A stretch of 64,000 nt of DNA from Acorus gramineus (GCA_030737835.1 CM060857.1:9574797-9638796), one strand, 5' to 3'. Shown: positions 24,806 to 37,397, counted from the stretch's first letter. Translations and numbers: made by a program. Notes: a model not told the origin generated them from the letters alone.

Positions 24806-25151
24806 CTTCTGGTCGAAGAAGTCTGCCCAGAAGCGGACCCTCGATCGCTCATAAGGGTCCTCATGGAGGAAGAGAGGAGGGTTCTTCCAGGTCTCTTCGA
24901 TGTACTCGAGGATGATGAGCGATTCGGGGAGGGGCTTCCCGTTGTGTACCAGTGAGTCGCTCAAGGACTTTTACCCACCTGGAACACGAACCCACCACCA
25001 AGTCAAGCAATCTCGGCCTCTTACCATTATAAAAGGGCTTCCCCACCGGGAACTCTTTCGTGATCTTGTCCAGCGTTGCGACGTTCTCCACAAGTTATGC
25101 AATCGCCTTCTCCTGTTTCTCTCCATGGCACAGAAGAATGGACTTGCTAGA
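24806..25151 (-). pseudogene. Chimeric tau GST relic: exon 2 joined directly to exon 1 of another copy
   Basis: On the minus strand, exon 2 sequence (25151 to about 24955: GEKQEKAIA, stop, LVENVATLDKITKEFPVGKPFYNGKRPRLLDLVVGS, KVLERL) runs straight into exon 1 sequence of a second paralogue (about 24950 to 24806: [40 protein letters not shown]), followed by a donor GTGAT. The parts are in the wrong order for one gene. A deletion between two tandem copies explains it. An in-frame TAA lies in the exon 2 part. Confidence 0.85.
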
Positions 25152-25222
25152 CTGTATGAACTGCGAAACATTATGATAAAAAATTCATAAGAGAGTGATT
25201 GCATTGATTAGTAGTTCCATTA

Positions 25223-25554
<332 letters not shown>

Positions 25555-27165
25555 TTTCTTCTGTTTTTTGTTTGTTTTCCTCAACAAACTAGGATTGCTG
25601 AACACCTTGTCGTTGGTCAATGTTACATTCTTCATGGGTGAGTGTTTTTCATGGAGCTCAGTGGGTAATGTTTGTGGACTGATAGTAGTATTAGTTTATC
25701 AATTTGAGAGACTTGCAAGAAATGGAGGATTTGGTGTAATGGGTTGAATTTTGAATTTTAAAATTAATAGTTTATGAGAGGTCGGTTGGATAAGAGTTGG
25801 AAGATTTGATGTATAACTTATGAAATTTTGAGAGAGATTTTTGTAAGGATGGTTTTTACAGGGATAGTTTGACAAAAACAAAATATAGTAGAGGTATTTA
25901 TGTAAAAATAAATTTTTCATAGTATGAATGGGGGTAAATAAGTAATTTCACCTAGTAGGGTTAACAAAATGACTATGATTGACTCTGGGTTTTAAATGGT
26001 GTCTCACGGAAAAGTACATTTGCATTACTTTTAAATATTACAAGTGTTTTTTTGTCATCGATAATGTAAGAGGGGTAATTATGAAAAAACAGTTTTTAAG
26101 AGGGTTATATATGTAAGAATCCTAAAAAAAACTATATATACAAGTTAAAGATTTTTTTTAGGGAAACTATTTCAAAGTATTTTAAATTATTTTGTATATT
26201 TTTTTAGCTCATCAACTTTTTTTAATTTACCACAACACCCGGGGTTAAATTTTTTGTCGAGTGTAAGTTATGTAACAATGTATAGGATAAATAACATCGT
26301 ACGAGATTTAATAATATATATACATACGTAACAGTATACGTGGTTAACAACTTTAACATTTTTTTTTTAGGGGATGCATAACAGTATAGAAATTAACAAC
26401 GTACTTAGTGTATGGGATATGTCATATGGTGGTGGGGTTTATAAAAACATTGGGGTGTTTGTTGTGGGAGGGCATGGGGTGTGTGTTTCTCGGTAGCGGC
26501 GGCGCCGGGGGGTGGGGTTGTTGATTGAGGAGTAGGGGGATATCATTCTCTTTTACCAGTCTTTGGTTCGGAGAGTTTCATTTTATGTTTTGGGTTGGGC
26601 ATTACTCGAATTTTAATAATAAAATTGAGACATCTGTCTATTGTTTTATATATAAAAAAAAAACATACTTAAGAGTGTATAGCAATGCACGAACGAAATC
26701 CAAATCAAATAAAAAAGAAAAGTAAAGAGGAGACCTAAAAAAAATAACAGTCAGGCTGGGAGAGTTTTGATGACCAAAAAGATCGAGATACCAAAAAAAT
26801 GAGGACCCAGAAAATGCCTGGAATTATAGATTAAGAATAGTCTATGTAATATTTGATTATGTTTTAACTTGTCAGAAAGCGTAATGATAAAGTTTTGTTG
26901 TTTGATTGGTCATGGATAAATTATGGATAAAATATGAACAAGATGTTGATAATAATTTATAAAAAAATGAAAAAATATTTGACATGTGGATCCCCTGATT
27001 TATAAAAAGTCATAACAATTGATTTGACGTGTGTGCCCCCTTATATTAATGTAATAGATCATGGAAATAACAAGTCCAGAGAAAATACCAATAACAGCTT
27101 TATTCTCACATATTTTTGTAAACAAACAAGGTTTTAAGTTTATTCTCCCTAATTTCCCTTTGTTC
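25555..27165. other. Intergenic DNA upstream of the GST relic
   Basis: No gene is seen. It includes a GC-rich spot at about 26495-26515 and a stretch at 26860-27050 loosely like 15280-15490 (dispersed repeat, uncertain). Confidence 0.4.
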
Positions 27166-27170
27166 CACTA

Positions 27171-27696
27171 TGTTGGGAAGGCGATCGCGGAAGCCAACAA
27201 TAAACACAAGATCAAACACAAGAGCAAAACATCACATCACATGGAGAACACAAGATATACGTGGTTTGGCCTAGGCCTATATCCACGGGGTAAAAAATAG
27301 ATAATCCACTTTGATAGTTGAGATACATTAAGAGACTCACAAACTCTCTCAAAGAGTTACCCTCTCTTAGAACCCTCTCCAACTTCCCTTAGGATCTGTA
27401 CATTGTATCATGCATTGCCTAAGTTTGGCCATGAAACCCTAGAAGATATTTATAGAGATATATAACTTTCTCCCCAAGTAATCTCCCAATTAACAAACAA
27501 ATATTGTTCCAATTAATTAGGAGATATTCACTCTCCTAATTAACAAACAAATATTGTTTCCTATTTTAGGAGATTCACTTTAAATATTAATTAAGATCAA
27601 GTCTTAATTAATATTATATCAATTAGGTGTCCACCCTAATATGGTTTCATCATGGCCATCCGATGTGATACATCGGATCGAGACATAATCCCAACA
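27171..27696 (-). repeat. 3' LTR of the non-autonomous element
   Basis: 526 bp with tgttggga and tcccaaca ends. It contains palindromic phrases such as cctaattaacaaacaaatattg twice and the paired cggatcgag and cgatgtgata. By eye it is very similar to 28621-29146. Confidence 0.9.
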
Positions 27697-28620
27697 ATCT
27701 CCACTTTGACTCCTCGTATCCCGGTAAGCTCGGACTTCCTCAAACCCCTTAGAAGATTTCCGTTGATGTCTCCACCTTGCTCTATGTCGTCCTTGAAGCA
27801 CGACCCCGCGAGCAACCGTGCACCTCCACCTGTAATCAAGTGGTCTTCGACTTCCTTGAGCTTCACCAGCCTTCAAGTCGCTATCACGAGACTTTTTGTG
27901 CACAAGACCTGCTTCACAAAACTCCATCCTGAACGGATTTTAGGAATTTCTTCCTCCGGACGTCTTCACCGCCCAATTTTGTTAGATCCATAAGCCTACA
28001 CTCGCCTTATCATCGATCAACCCCTGAGTTGAACTCAGTAATCGCGCATCCCCAAGTCAATGCCATGACTTGATTTCACGTGTATCTATTCCACGCTCAT
28101 GGATCTCCAAAGAAGATCTGGATCTTATCTCCACCTTGAACATGCCACATGCGCTCGCGAGATGGCTAGACTCGCTCTTTTATCCGAACCACATGGGGCG
28201 TAGCTCCTCCCATACCCGATTAAGAATGCCATATGTTGTGTTGCACTGTTCCATCTTCTTCTGGATGAAATCTGCACCCGCGCTTCACGTGATTCTCCCA
28301 CGTGCCTCCGCTTGTCACTTCAAAGTTTGCACCCCGAGCGTCTCTGCACGTCTGCTTCTCGGTGGATCTTGGACCCGCAACAAATTGGTATCATCATTGC
28401 ACACCTTAGTAGATGTGCCGCTTCCACCACCAAGAGCTCCATGCAACCTTGCATGATTTTTTTCTCTTCCCCTTCGCATGAAACCTTGTACGACACATCG
28501 TTGTTGGAATTTCCAACAATACATCCGTCGATGATATGAATTCATCAACCTGTGTCGCTATTGATACTCGTTCTTCATATCTCGTCCTCTTAGGTCAAAA
28601 CTTGGGAGCTCTGATACCAT

Positions 28621-29146
28621 TGTTGGGAAGGCGATCGCGGACGCCAACAATAAACACAAGATCAAACAGAAGAACGAAACATCATATCACACGGAGAACA
28701 CAAGATATATGCGGTTCAGCCTAGGGCTTACATCCATGGGGCAAAAACAGAGAATTTACTTTGATAGTTGAGATACATTAAGAGACTCACAAACTCTCTC
28801 AAAGAGTTAGCCTCTCTTAGAACCCTCTCAACATTCCCTTAGGATCTCTACATTGCATCATGCCTTGCCTAAGTATTGCCATGAAACCCTAAGAAATATT
28901 TATAGAGATAAATAACTTTCTCCCCAAGTAATCTCCTAATTAACAAACAAATTTTGTTCCAATTAATTAGAAGATATTCACTCTCCTAATTAACAAACAA
29001 ATATTGTTTTCTATTTTAGGAGATTCACTTTAAATATTAATTAAGATCAAATCTTAATTAATATTCTACCAATTAGGTGCCAACCCTAATATGGTTTCAT
29101 CATGGCCATTCGATGTGATACACCGGATCGAGACATAATCCCAATA
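28621..29146 (-). repeat. 5' LTR of the non-autonomous element
   Basis: 526 bp matching 27171-27696. Its outer end reads ccaata instead of ccaaca, one change in the terminal dinucleotide region. The primer binding site complement lies at 28608-28619. Confidence 0.9.
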
Positions 29147-29246
29147 CACTATTTAAGCAAAGGCTTTAGGCCTCAAGGTGTATTTGAAAGTCATGAACAT
29201 ATTATGCCAAAATCAAACAATTAATTAAGTGAGAGATGGCACATTT

Positions 29247-29630
29247 GGTATCATGGCATGTCTATTATGCAGTGGATTGGTACAATCTTCTATTTCAAAG
29301 TGCAACCATTTTGGGATCCTGTAGCCTAGGGAGTGGTGGCGCATGTAACGTGGATGATTACCGAGTCTGATAGACCCATGTTAAAGGAAAGTGAGGTAAG
29401 TGCTACTTCATGATTCAGTCATAAAACATTCTAGTATAACTTTTGTGTTTATATGTAAACACATAAATACACGTCACTATAAGTAATAAGTTATAGCCAT
29501 GGAAAAATTTCCTTTCCAAAAGTCAGCATTTCGTTTACCAACGAAAATTTTCATTGCTAAGTTCGTGACAACAAACGTGACCTGGGCGTTTCCAGGTAAG
29601 ATGTCACTTTGGGATGACCAATTCTCACAC
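29247..29630 (+). repeat. Orphan copy of the region upstream of the intact GST gene
   Basis: Phrases here (gcatgtctattatgcagtgg, aaagtgcaaccatt, gacccatgttaaa, gatgtcactttgggatgacca) recur in the same order at 54661-55140, upstream of the intact GST at 55466. The 55-kb copy is interrupted by a CACTA end. No GST exon follows here. It shows that the duplicated GST unit included at least 0.8 kb of 5' flank. Confidence 0.75.
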
Positions 29631-29639
29631 CCCGGCCCC

Positions 29640-30260
29640 TCCCAATTTTGGGTGAGACATAATTGGGAATAAAGGGGAATAGACAAAAATAAGAAAAAAA
29701 ATGTTTTTGTTTTGGGAGAATAAATTGTTAGCAAAATAGTATATACAAAGCAGTGCTAGAACGAAATAGAAGTGCATTGAATTGGTGAGTCTGTTCTGCT
29801 CTGGAAAGAGGAAGATCTAGGCTAGAGTATGATTCTATGTCCTTAAGACTATATTCATCCAGCATTGGTGCTCACGGGTTCTAGCGACAGTCTCCCAAGA
29901 TACAATGGTTGGATCGTCCTCTGGTAACAGCACTTCAAACCACTGAACCAACGAACTTACTGTGTTTTTTGAACTTTCTCTTATTGGAATGCTATGACAC
30001 TTGAATGCAAACTCTAAGGGACTGAATGCCTATTGCAATGAATGATTGGATGCTAGAAAATGCAGAGACTGAGTGGTATTTATAGAGGAAAAAATTAGTT
30101 GAAGAGGCTCTTGTAGGAGTCCATTTCTCTGTTCAGTTTTCACTGAAATAGAGTCTAAGGCACCCCCTCATTCAAACAACCAACGGTCAGATCGTAACTG
30201 TTGATCCGATGGCCTATATTGCATCTGAGGTTTCCTCTGATGGACGGTCCAGATTGTATC
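29640..30260 (-). other. LTR-like sequence, minus strand, split by the solo LTRs
   Basis: On the minus strand this stretch has a TATA-like ctctataaata (about 30077-30087) and then a typical LTR leader style. The sequence seems to continue at 33523-33721 and again after 37402 (gttagtcccacatcgg on the minus strand), as if one older LTR had been split by the two large solo LTRs. No ends or target duplication of this host element were identified, so the call is tentative. Confidence 0.35.
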
Positions 30261-33200
30261 TGTTATATATGTGTCACTTTTTAGCCTGCTGGTAACCGTT
30301 AGAGCGTCCTGGCAGTTTTTTGTTTTTTTTTCGGTTTTCGATCGGAATCGCTTATTTTTGGACTGTTAGCTATCATCATGAGTTAGAGGACTCCGATTGA
30401 AAATCTAACTGCATATTATGTGTCCTGGTGCCGTTTTAAGCCACTCATGAAAATTTCATCGAATTCCGGCATCGTTTCCAAAAATTTCGCAGTTCCGGGG
30501 CGTATCCGGGTTTTTAAGTCGCACACTATATATATGTGAGATCTAAAACTCGAGTTACTATTCATCATCCCTACCACTTTCATTTTCTCTCTCCCCTCTC
30601 TCTTTTTCTCCATTTTGAGCCCCCTAGACCCCTCAAACCTAAAAACCTAAAGCACGAGAAGTGTAGATCGGGTCCCGATCTACACTCCGGTGTTTTCGAA
30701 TCTCGATTCCGACGAGTTTCACCCCTCCGTCCGCCCTCTCTTCTCCGCTGTTTTGACCCATCTCGGAGGTGGGAGTAGATCGGGGCGTAGGAGAGCCTTT
30801 GAGAAAGGTTTCGGCGCGCGGAGAGCCACCGGACTTCGCTTCCTCCCCTTGGTAAGGTCCTTTTCTTCTCTTTTCTTGCATAGATGTATGCTAGGGGGAT
30901 GGATCTAGGGTTGGGTGGTGGTCGGCGGCGGTGGGTGACCGTCGGGGGGCTGTGGGAGGCGGTCGGAGGCCGTCGGAGGCCTTTTGGTGGTGGTGGAGGT
31001 GCTCGAGCAGTGGCAGGCCCTGTTCCGGGCAGCAGGCAGCAGCGGCAGCGGCCCAGGCTGGGCGCGCGCGGGCATGCGCGCGTGCGTGCGCGGGCGTGCG
31101 TACGCGCGGCGTGCGCGCGAGTGTGCGCGGGTCTGGTGCGGGGAGCTGGTCGGGCTGCTGTGCGCGGGTCTGGTCGAGCAGCTGTGCGCGAGGGACTGGT
31201 GGCGAGCTGCGCGCGGGGTGCTGGTCGCGCGGGTGCGTGCGCGAGGTGCTGACCGAGGCAGTGGTGGTGCGTGCGCGAGGTGCTGGCCGAGGCAGTGGTG
31301 GTGTGTGCGCGAGGTGTTGGACGAGGCAGGGGTGGTGCGCGCGCGAGGCGCGGCGGGGCAGTGTGGTGCGCGCGGGGCGCGGTGGGGCAGGCGAGGTGCG
31401 CGCGAGGCGCGGCGAGGCGGCAGTGGTGCGCGCGAGGCGCGGTGAGGTGGCGGAGGTGGTGCGCGCGGGGCGAGGAGCTGCACGCGGGGGCGTGCGGGGT
31501 GCTCGCGGGCCGACGCGAGGTGTGCGGGGCGCGCGCGGGTTGTTGCGGCTGGGCATAGTGGACGCGCGGTGCTCCGGTTGGTGCGACGGCGTGTCCAGGC
31601 GGCGGGCAGGGGCCGGCGGTGCGCTGGGTGCGCGGGCTGAGGCGCGGCGGTGCACCCGGGCGGTCGGGTGGTCGTGCAAGTGGTTGCCGGCCGTGCGGGT
31701 GTGTGCCGGAGTGCTCGGGCTAGCGTGCGTGCGGGTCGTATGCACGTTTGCCCGAGTGTTGGGTAGTTTGGTATATTTTGGAGTATTTTGAAGTATTTAT
31801 GTATTGTTCTCACCATATTGAATGTCTGTCTTGCAGATCTGGACAGACGGTCGCGCGACGACCCAGATAACCGGTGAGTGGGACAATCCAACCCAGTAGA
31901 GAGGCGTTATACGCGTTTGGGCGTATACCGACCTCTCCTGGGGCTCCATGGATTATATTAACCTGTTGTAATATGTATTCCATGCTTGCATGATTTAAAT
32001 GTAGAATGCATGCTACCCTAGTTCTTGTATGTTAGGGACTTGCACCCATAGGATAGGTGTAAGAGCCATGCACCATGCCCCCTGTTTTCATGCTAGGAAG
32101 CCTTGGCCTATGCATGTGTCCTACTAGTTTATTTATTAAGTTAAATGCTAGTTTACGCAAATTGCATGCTTTAGATAATATTATCGGGAGGAGCCTTGCG
32201 AGGTCAACATTGAGACCCGTGTTAGGGTACTCCGTGTTCCTTGTTTGGTTGTCGGGATGTCCTGTATCGGGACCTCATGCTGCCCTCCCAAGGTTCTCGT
32301 CCCAATAATATTACATCTCTAGTTGATAATTAAGGATTTACCCATGGTATGATTATTAGCATATTAGTGAATATTATAGGGGAGGGGCCTTGCGAGGACA
32401 GCGGTGAGACCCGGGTTAGGGTACTCCGTGTTCCTTGTTTGGTTGTCGGGGTGTCCTATATCGGGAACTCACGCTGCCCTCCCGAGCTTCTTTCCCCCAA
32501 TGATATTCCACCCTTGCTAATTATTGTACATGTTCCCCGCATCTTGGTTATGCGCCCTGGAGGAACTCTGAAGAGTTCATGACATTTGAGTTGTAGAGAT
32601 GTGTAGTCGGCGGATCCGAGTGGATCATATGCGTATGGATGGGCTGTTCTGTCCCCCTCGTTGGATCCGGTAGAGACTGCCCCAGCGTTAGAAAGGCCGT
32701 CCTTCGGAGGACCCACATCAGTAGGCGCCTCCCGATATTTGTGACGGACTGTGCTGAAGTTGTGGGTGGAGACCAAGCGGCCTACGGAGTGGAGGAGAGA
32801 CTACCGGTGGACTATGGGGTGACCAACAGCCTAGTCAGTCCCAAAATCCTATGTCACCCGTTGAGGGTGAGGGTGAGGGTGTAGTGGGTTGGCGATGAGC
32901 GACCCGCTGGATTTGTTTATGGATGATTGTCAGTCCCAATATCCTGAGTCCCCTGTTGAGGGGTAAGGGTGAGGGTATGATCTGGGTTATGAAAATAGTG
33001 GTTTAAGATGGATTATTCATTATGTTGTTCCTGCCCCTTAGAGGCGGGATGAATAGCTGGATTAATATGTTGTGGTCAATATTGTCTGTGATGCATGGGT
33101 TGTGCTGTTCACTGAGCGTGTGGCTCACCCCTCGCATATTTTTCCCCAGTTGCCACTAAGCCGGAGCCGGAGCAGCAGTTGGAGCTTTCCGAGGGATTCC

Positions 33201-33522
33201 TTCAGTAGCGGAGCAGCGCCACGTTCCGCGAGTACCAGAGGTTATCAGCATCCCTTCTTGACTGTATGTATTTTATTTCCGTGCTTGGCACGTGTCTGTA
33301 TATATTCAGTTGTATTTGTATATATTGGCTCTCACAGGACAGATGATTGTGTATCGAGTCTGTAGTATGTTTATTTACAGATTCAGTCTTTTGCTTCCGC
33401 ATTTGGTGTATATATCATGTCAGCCTCTTTGTTGTCTGTGTGTCATTCTGGTTGTTTGTGTAGATTCTGATATTATATATACACTTGCCGCGTCCCGGGG
33501 ACGGCCGCCCTGGGGCGTGACA
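30261..33522 (+). repeat. Solo LTR of a Tekay-like chromovirus
   Basis: 3262 bp from tgttatatatgtgtcac to ggggcgtgaca, matching the LTRs at 41275-44373 and 47206-50224. Flanks gtatc (30256-30260) and gcatc (33523-33527) are a 5-bp duplication with one change, and no internal region is present, so it arose by recombination between two LTRs. It contains a TATA box in cactatatatatg (about 30524-30536), a perfect palindrome at 30661-30685, a very GC-rich block at about 30900-31720, and two copies of a 130-bp module (32187-32312 and 32380-32508). Confidence 0.9.
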
Positions 33523-33726
33523 GCATCTGATCAAAATGATCTCCACCATCTGATTTGACAAAAAGTCTAAAAAGAAAATACTCCAGCTCCTAGCGACGAT
33601 GCGTACATGTGAAGAGCGCTTCTAAAACGCCCAATATGCCCACGTGGGAAGATCCACCATAGGGTGTCCACTGATAGCAATTCACTAGAGTACAAAGTGC
33701 CCATCTTATAAATCCTCAATACTTTT
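33523..33726. other. Spacer between the two inverted solo LTRs
   Basis: 204 bp of older host sequence, including the duplicated target bases gcatc (33523-33527) and ctttt (33722-33726). It probably belongs to the LTR-like sequence at 29640-30260. Confidence 0.5.
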
Positions 33727-36700
33727 TGTCACGCCCCAGGGCGGCCGTCCCCGAGACGTGGCAATAATAAAATATCAGCTATCAATACCTGAGGTCAATA
33801 AAGACTCCAACAACAACACACAAGGTGGCAAAGCAAGGATAATGATAACTGACTGAAAAGCGGAAGCATAATATATAAACAATGTCTGTAAACCAAAAAC
33901 ATTATTATAGACTCGAATACACAATCACTATCCTGTGAGAGCCAAGTCTAGACCAAAGAAAATACAACCTGTGCCACATGCACGATTTACAATACATACA
34001 ATGACTCTAGGACTGCTGACAGCCTCGCACTTGCCACCCGCCGGAAGAACGCTCCACGCCTATAAGACCACGCCACAGGGAAGCTCCAACTCCACGCCCA
34101 ACACTGCCCCTGAAAAGAAACAGTATGCGAGGGGTGAGCTACAAGCTCAGTGAGTGGCTGGAAACCAATCACCATACAACAGTTCAATACATAAGCACTT
34201 TCCTTTCAAGGAAAACATGGGTGGAAACCCATGGATAACAGGGTCACACGGCAGCGCGACCAACCTCACCCTCACCCTCACTCCCGGAGGGAGACTCTTG
34301 GGACTTTTGGGGAGAGACCATACCGTTGGTTGAGGAGACCCGGGATTACTGGTCTACACAACACTACTGGATCATCTACATCGGGATAACTGACCCAGAT
34401 GTCTTTGAACATCGATATGAGACCGGACCCAACAACTATGGGAATGGACGAACAACGAATGGGTCACGAGGCGACGTGTCTTCACCTCATCCTCACCCTC
34501 ACTCCCGGAGGGAGACTCTTGGGACTTTTGGAAGAGACTTAGACTGCTCTACACCCTTGGTCCACCGGTAGCCCTTTCCCCCGCGTAGCCTCTACCTGGT
34601 ATACTCCCACGATCAGTACCTTCCGAACGCATCGGTGGTACCTACGGATGGGAGTCCTCTGTCAGGACAGCTTTCCCAACGCCGGGGAGTTCCTACATCG
34701 GATCCAACGAAGGGGAGAACGATTCCACGCTCGCAATATCATTCGTTAGCCCTCTCCCGGGTAGCCTCTACCTGGTACACTCCCATGATCAGTACGCTCC
34801 CGAACGCATCGGTGGTACCTACGGATGGGAGCCCTCTGTCAGGACAGCTACAACCCGGGCCTCTTCATCACGGATGACATTGGGAGTAAACATTCCATGT
34901 TCACAAAGCGAACCCAATGGAAAAACAACTGCTCTCGATAATCACTTATCGATATATCGAATACTACTATACTCCCACACCGTTGCGTCGCTCAGACACA
35001 AAGGGGTTGCCTCTGCTCTCACGTAGAAATAATCCCATAAGCTAATGAATTCTCCTGAATTCCAAATGAGTGCATCGCTCAGATGCACGGGGCGATTACA
35101 TCGCTAGCGCTCTAACTAATAAGGTACAACCCGACAGCGGGTCATACCCACGCCTATTTCAGATAGGCCTATCAGTTTTTAACATGCGCATATAAATATA
35201 TCCAGCTATGTGCATGAACCATATGCACAATCATCTAATAATTATAGGGACACTCCCTAACATGGATTTACATCATAATAAATCATACAACATGCATACA
35301 TGGTCATTAATCACAAGGCCTAACTTAAGCATGTGTTGGATATCGCCAACTTAAAAGAAAGGGTCAAGCGCGATCTCGCGCACTAACGGGTGCATGCCAA
35401 TATTCCAAACGAACCTGAGTCGAGTAGGAAATCGCATCTACTTACTCAGTTCGTTCAGAGGGAGAGGGCGAGAGAGATCATCATCTCATGCAGCTGGTCA
35501 TAGCTTTTCCCCATTAGCATGGGCGCAATAGCTACACCACGCCCTCGAGTCTTATCGCAAGGGAATATTAGGCAGGTGCCCGTTATTAACCCAGACTTAA
35601 TCATACTGTATATTTCCATTAATATGGTGGGAGTAGTATTACAATACTACCTAAGACATGCCATATTCTATACATCCATACACATTTACAACATACATGC
35701 CCATACTAGAGGGGCTCATGCAACACAATCATTCATACATGAATACAATACATGTATATAAGCCTAGCATGTAAGATATCTACATATTATAGCTCAAGCA
35801 TGGCCATACTACTTATCTACACAAGTAGTATAGCTAGGGGGCCCCATCGATGCGCGACGCGCGTCTACGCGTGTCGATCGCATCCCGAGAGAGAGGGGGG
35901 GGGGGGGGGATTGGATCGAACCACTCACCATACAACCCGGCACCTCGTGCATCCCATCCGACGAGATCTGCAAGATAAGGGCATCAAATTTGGTGAGTAA
36001 CATCACAATTTAACACTTAGAAATCACTAGAGTTACCAAAGACTTAGACATGCACGCATACGGGCTCGCACGCATGCGAGCACGCGCGTACGCACGCATG
36101 CCCGGGTGCCCCAGCACCTACCCGAGCCCCTGGGCAGCCCCGCACATGCCCCAGCACGCGCACACACGTGCGCGCTCACTGGTGCCCAGACGAACGCCTC
36201 GCGCGCACGCCCCGCGCGCACCCCCGCTTGTGCCAGCGCCCGCGCGCACCCGCGCGCCCACTCTGCGTGCACCCACGTGCTCGCGCGCACGCACCTGCGC
36301 GCGTCTGCGCGCCCGCCTGCGCCTGCCAGCGCCCTCCTGCGCGCGGCAGACAGCCCCCTGCGCGCGCCCAGCCTTCCCTAACCCCTTTTTAACCCCTTTT
36401 AACCCCTCCTCCACACTTCTCACTCACCCTAAACCAATTACCTAGCATGCATGACCTCCCCACAACCCCCTAAGCCATGAAAAATCAAGAAAAGAAGGGG
36501 AAGAGCTCACCTTGGGAGGGGGAATGAAAGGGGGAGATTCGGGGGCCCTCGATGCACCCGCGACCACCTCAACCACCACCACCACTACCACCACCTCCAC
36601 AGCCCTCCTCAGCCTCCTTCTTGGCTGAAAATCAGGGGGGGGGGAAGGGCATGAGAGGGAGCTTGAGAGAAGAGAATCAACAACAACAACAACTACTTGC

Positions 36701-37397
36701 ACAAACTTTTCTCTTCTTCCTTCACCTTCTCCTTCTCTTCTCTTTGAGGAAATAACACAAACACATGGGGGGCATTGAAAGAGAGAAAGAGAGACCCAAG
36801 AGTGTAGACGTGGGGTGTGGGAGAGAGAGGGAGAGATATTTTTTTGGGTCCATAAGTAGCCAAAAGAGGGATACAAATGACCAATTCATCCCTGACTAGA
36901 AATTCTGTACATGCTTCACTAGAACAGCCATAACTTCCTCAATATAGCTCCGAATTGCACAATTCAAAGTCCACTGGAAAGCCAAGAAGATTATCTACAA
37001 CTTTTATGTTTATGCCAAGATCAAATAATCCCTCCAGCTATTCCGAAATGAGGGCTAAACATTGAACAGGGCTGCTGCCAGAATTTTTCATCCCCGGGGT
37101 ATACTTGGAAAAATACCCATAACTTTTACTACATGAATCCAGTTGATCTAATTCCACTTTTGTACGAAAGCTAACTCAAAACTGAGCATCTCATAATAAA
37201 ATCATATTTAAACCTCTTCATCTTGGATTTTAACAAAATTAAATCCAAATACCAAATTGGAAATACATAACTTCTAGGAGAAAAATAAGGTAGCCAAATT
37301 TTCAATTAGAGCGCTCCAACTCCTGCAGGTGGCTAAAAGCCAAAATTTTAGCGACTCCGATAGAAAAAATAAGGCTCCAAATGACACAGGCATAACA
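33727..37397 (-). repeat. Second solo LTR, related subfamily, minus strand
   Basis: Read on the minus strand it begins tgttatgcctgtgtcattt and ends ggggcgtgaca, like the Tekay-like LTRs but diverged. Flanks ctttt at 33722-33726 and 37398-37402 are an exact 5-bp duplication. Length 3671 bp. It carries internal duplications (about 34240-34330 with 34430-34560; about 34570-34740 with 34748-34900), a G run (35895-35909) and a GC-rich CGCG block (36050-36370). No gag or pol is present. Confidence 0.85.

Larger units (their letters stand above)
27171..29146 (-). mobile_element. Non-autonomous LTR retrotransposon without coding genes
   Basis: Two 526-bp LTRs (27171-27696 and 28621-29146) flank a 924-bp interior. 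The flanking cacta at 27166-27170 and 29147-29151 is an exact 5-bp duplication. The interior ends gctctgatacca next to the right LTR, the reverse complement of the tRNA-Met-type primer site TGGTATCAGAGC, so transcription runs on the minus strand and 28621-29146 is the 5' LTR. The LTR then begins tgttgggattatg. The interior has no gag or pol match. It must rely on a helper element, probably of the copia group by LTR style (inference). Confidence 0.9.

Noticed and set aside
27619-28548. Frames in the interior of the non-autonomous LTR element
   Set aside because: They are short, differ in frame and strand, and show no retroelement domain. I do not support a gene there.
30891-31891. Open frames of up to 328 codons on both strands in the CG-rich block of the solo LTR, and similar ones at 41700-42520 and 47630-48500
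   Set aside because: They overlap each other in several frames on both strands, consist of Ala, Arg, Gly and Pro runs, and shift relative to one another between LTR copies. Base composition explains them.
33523-33726. A small gene in the spacer between the solo LTRs
   Set aside because: The stretch is only 204 bp, has no open frame of note, and includes two target duplications.
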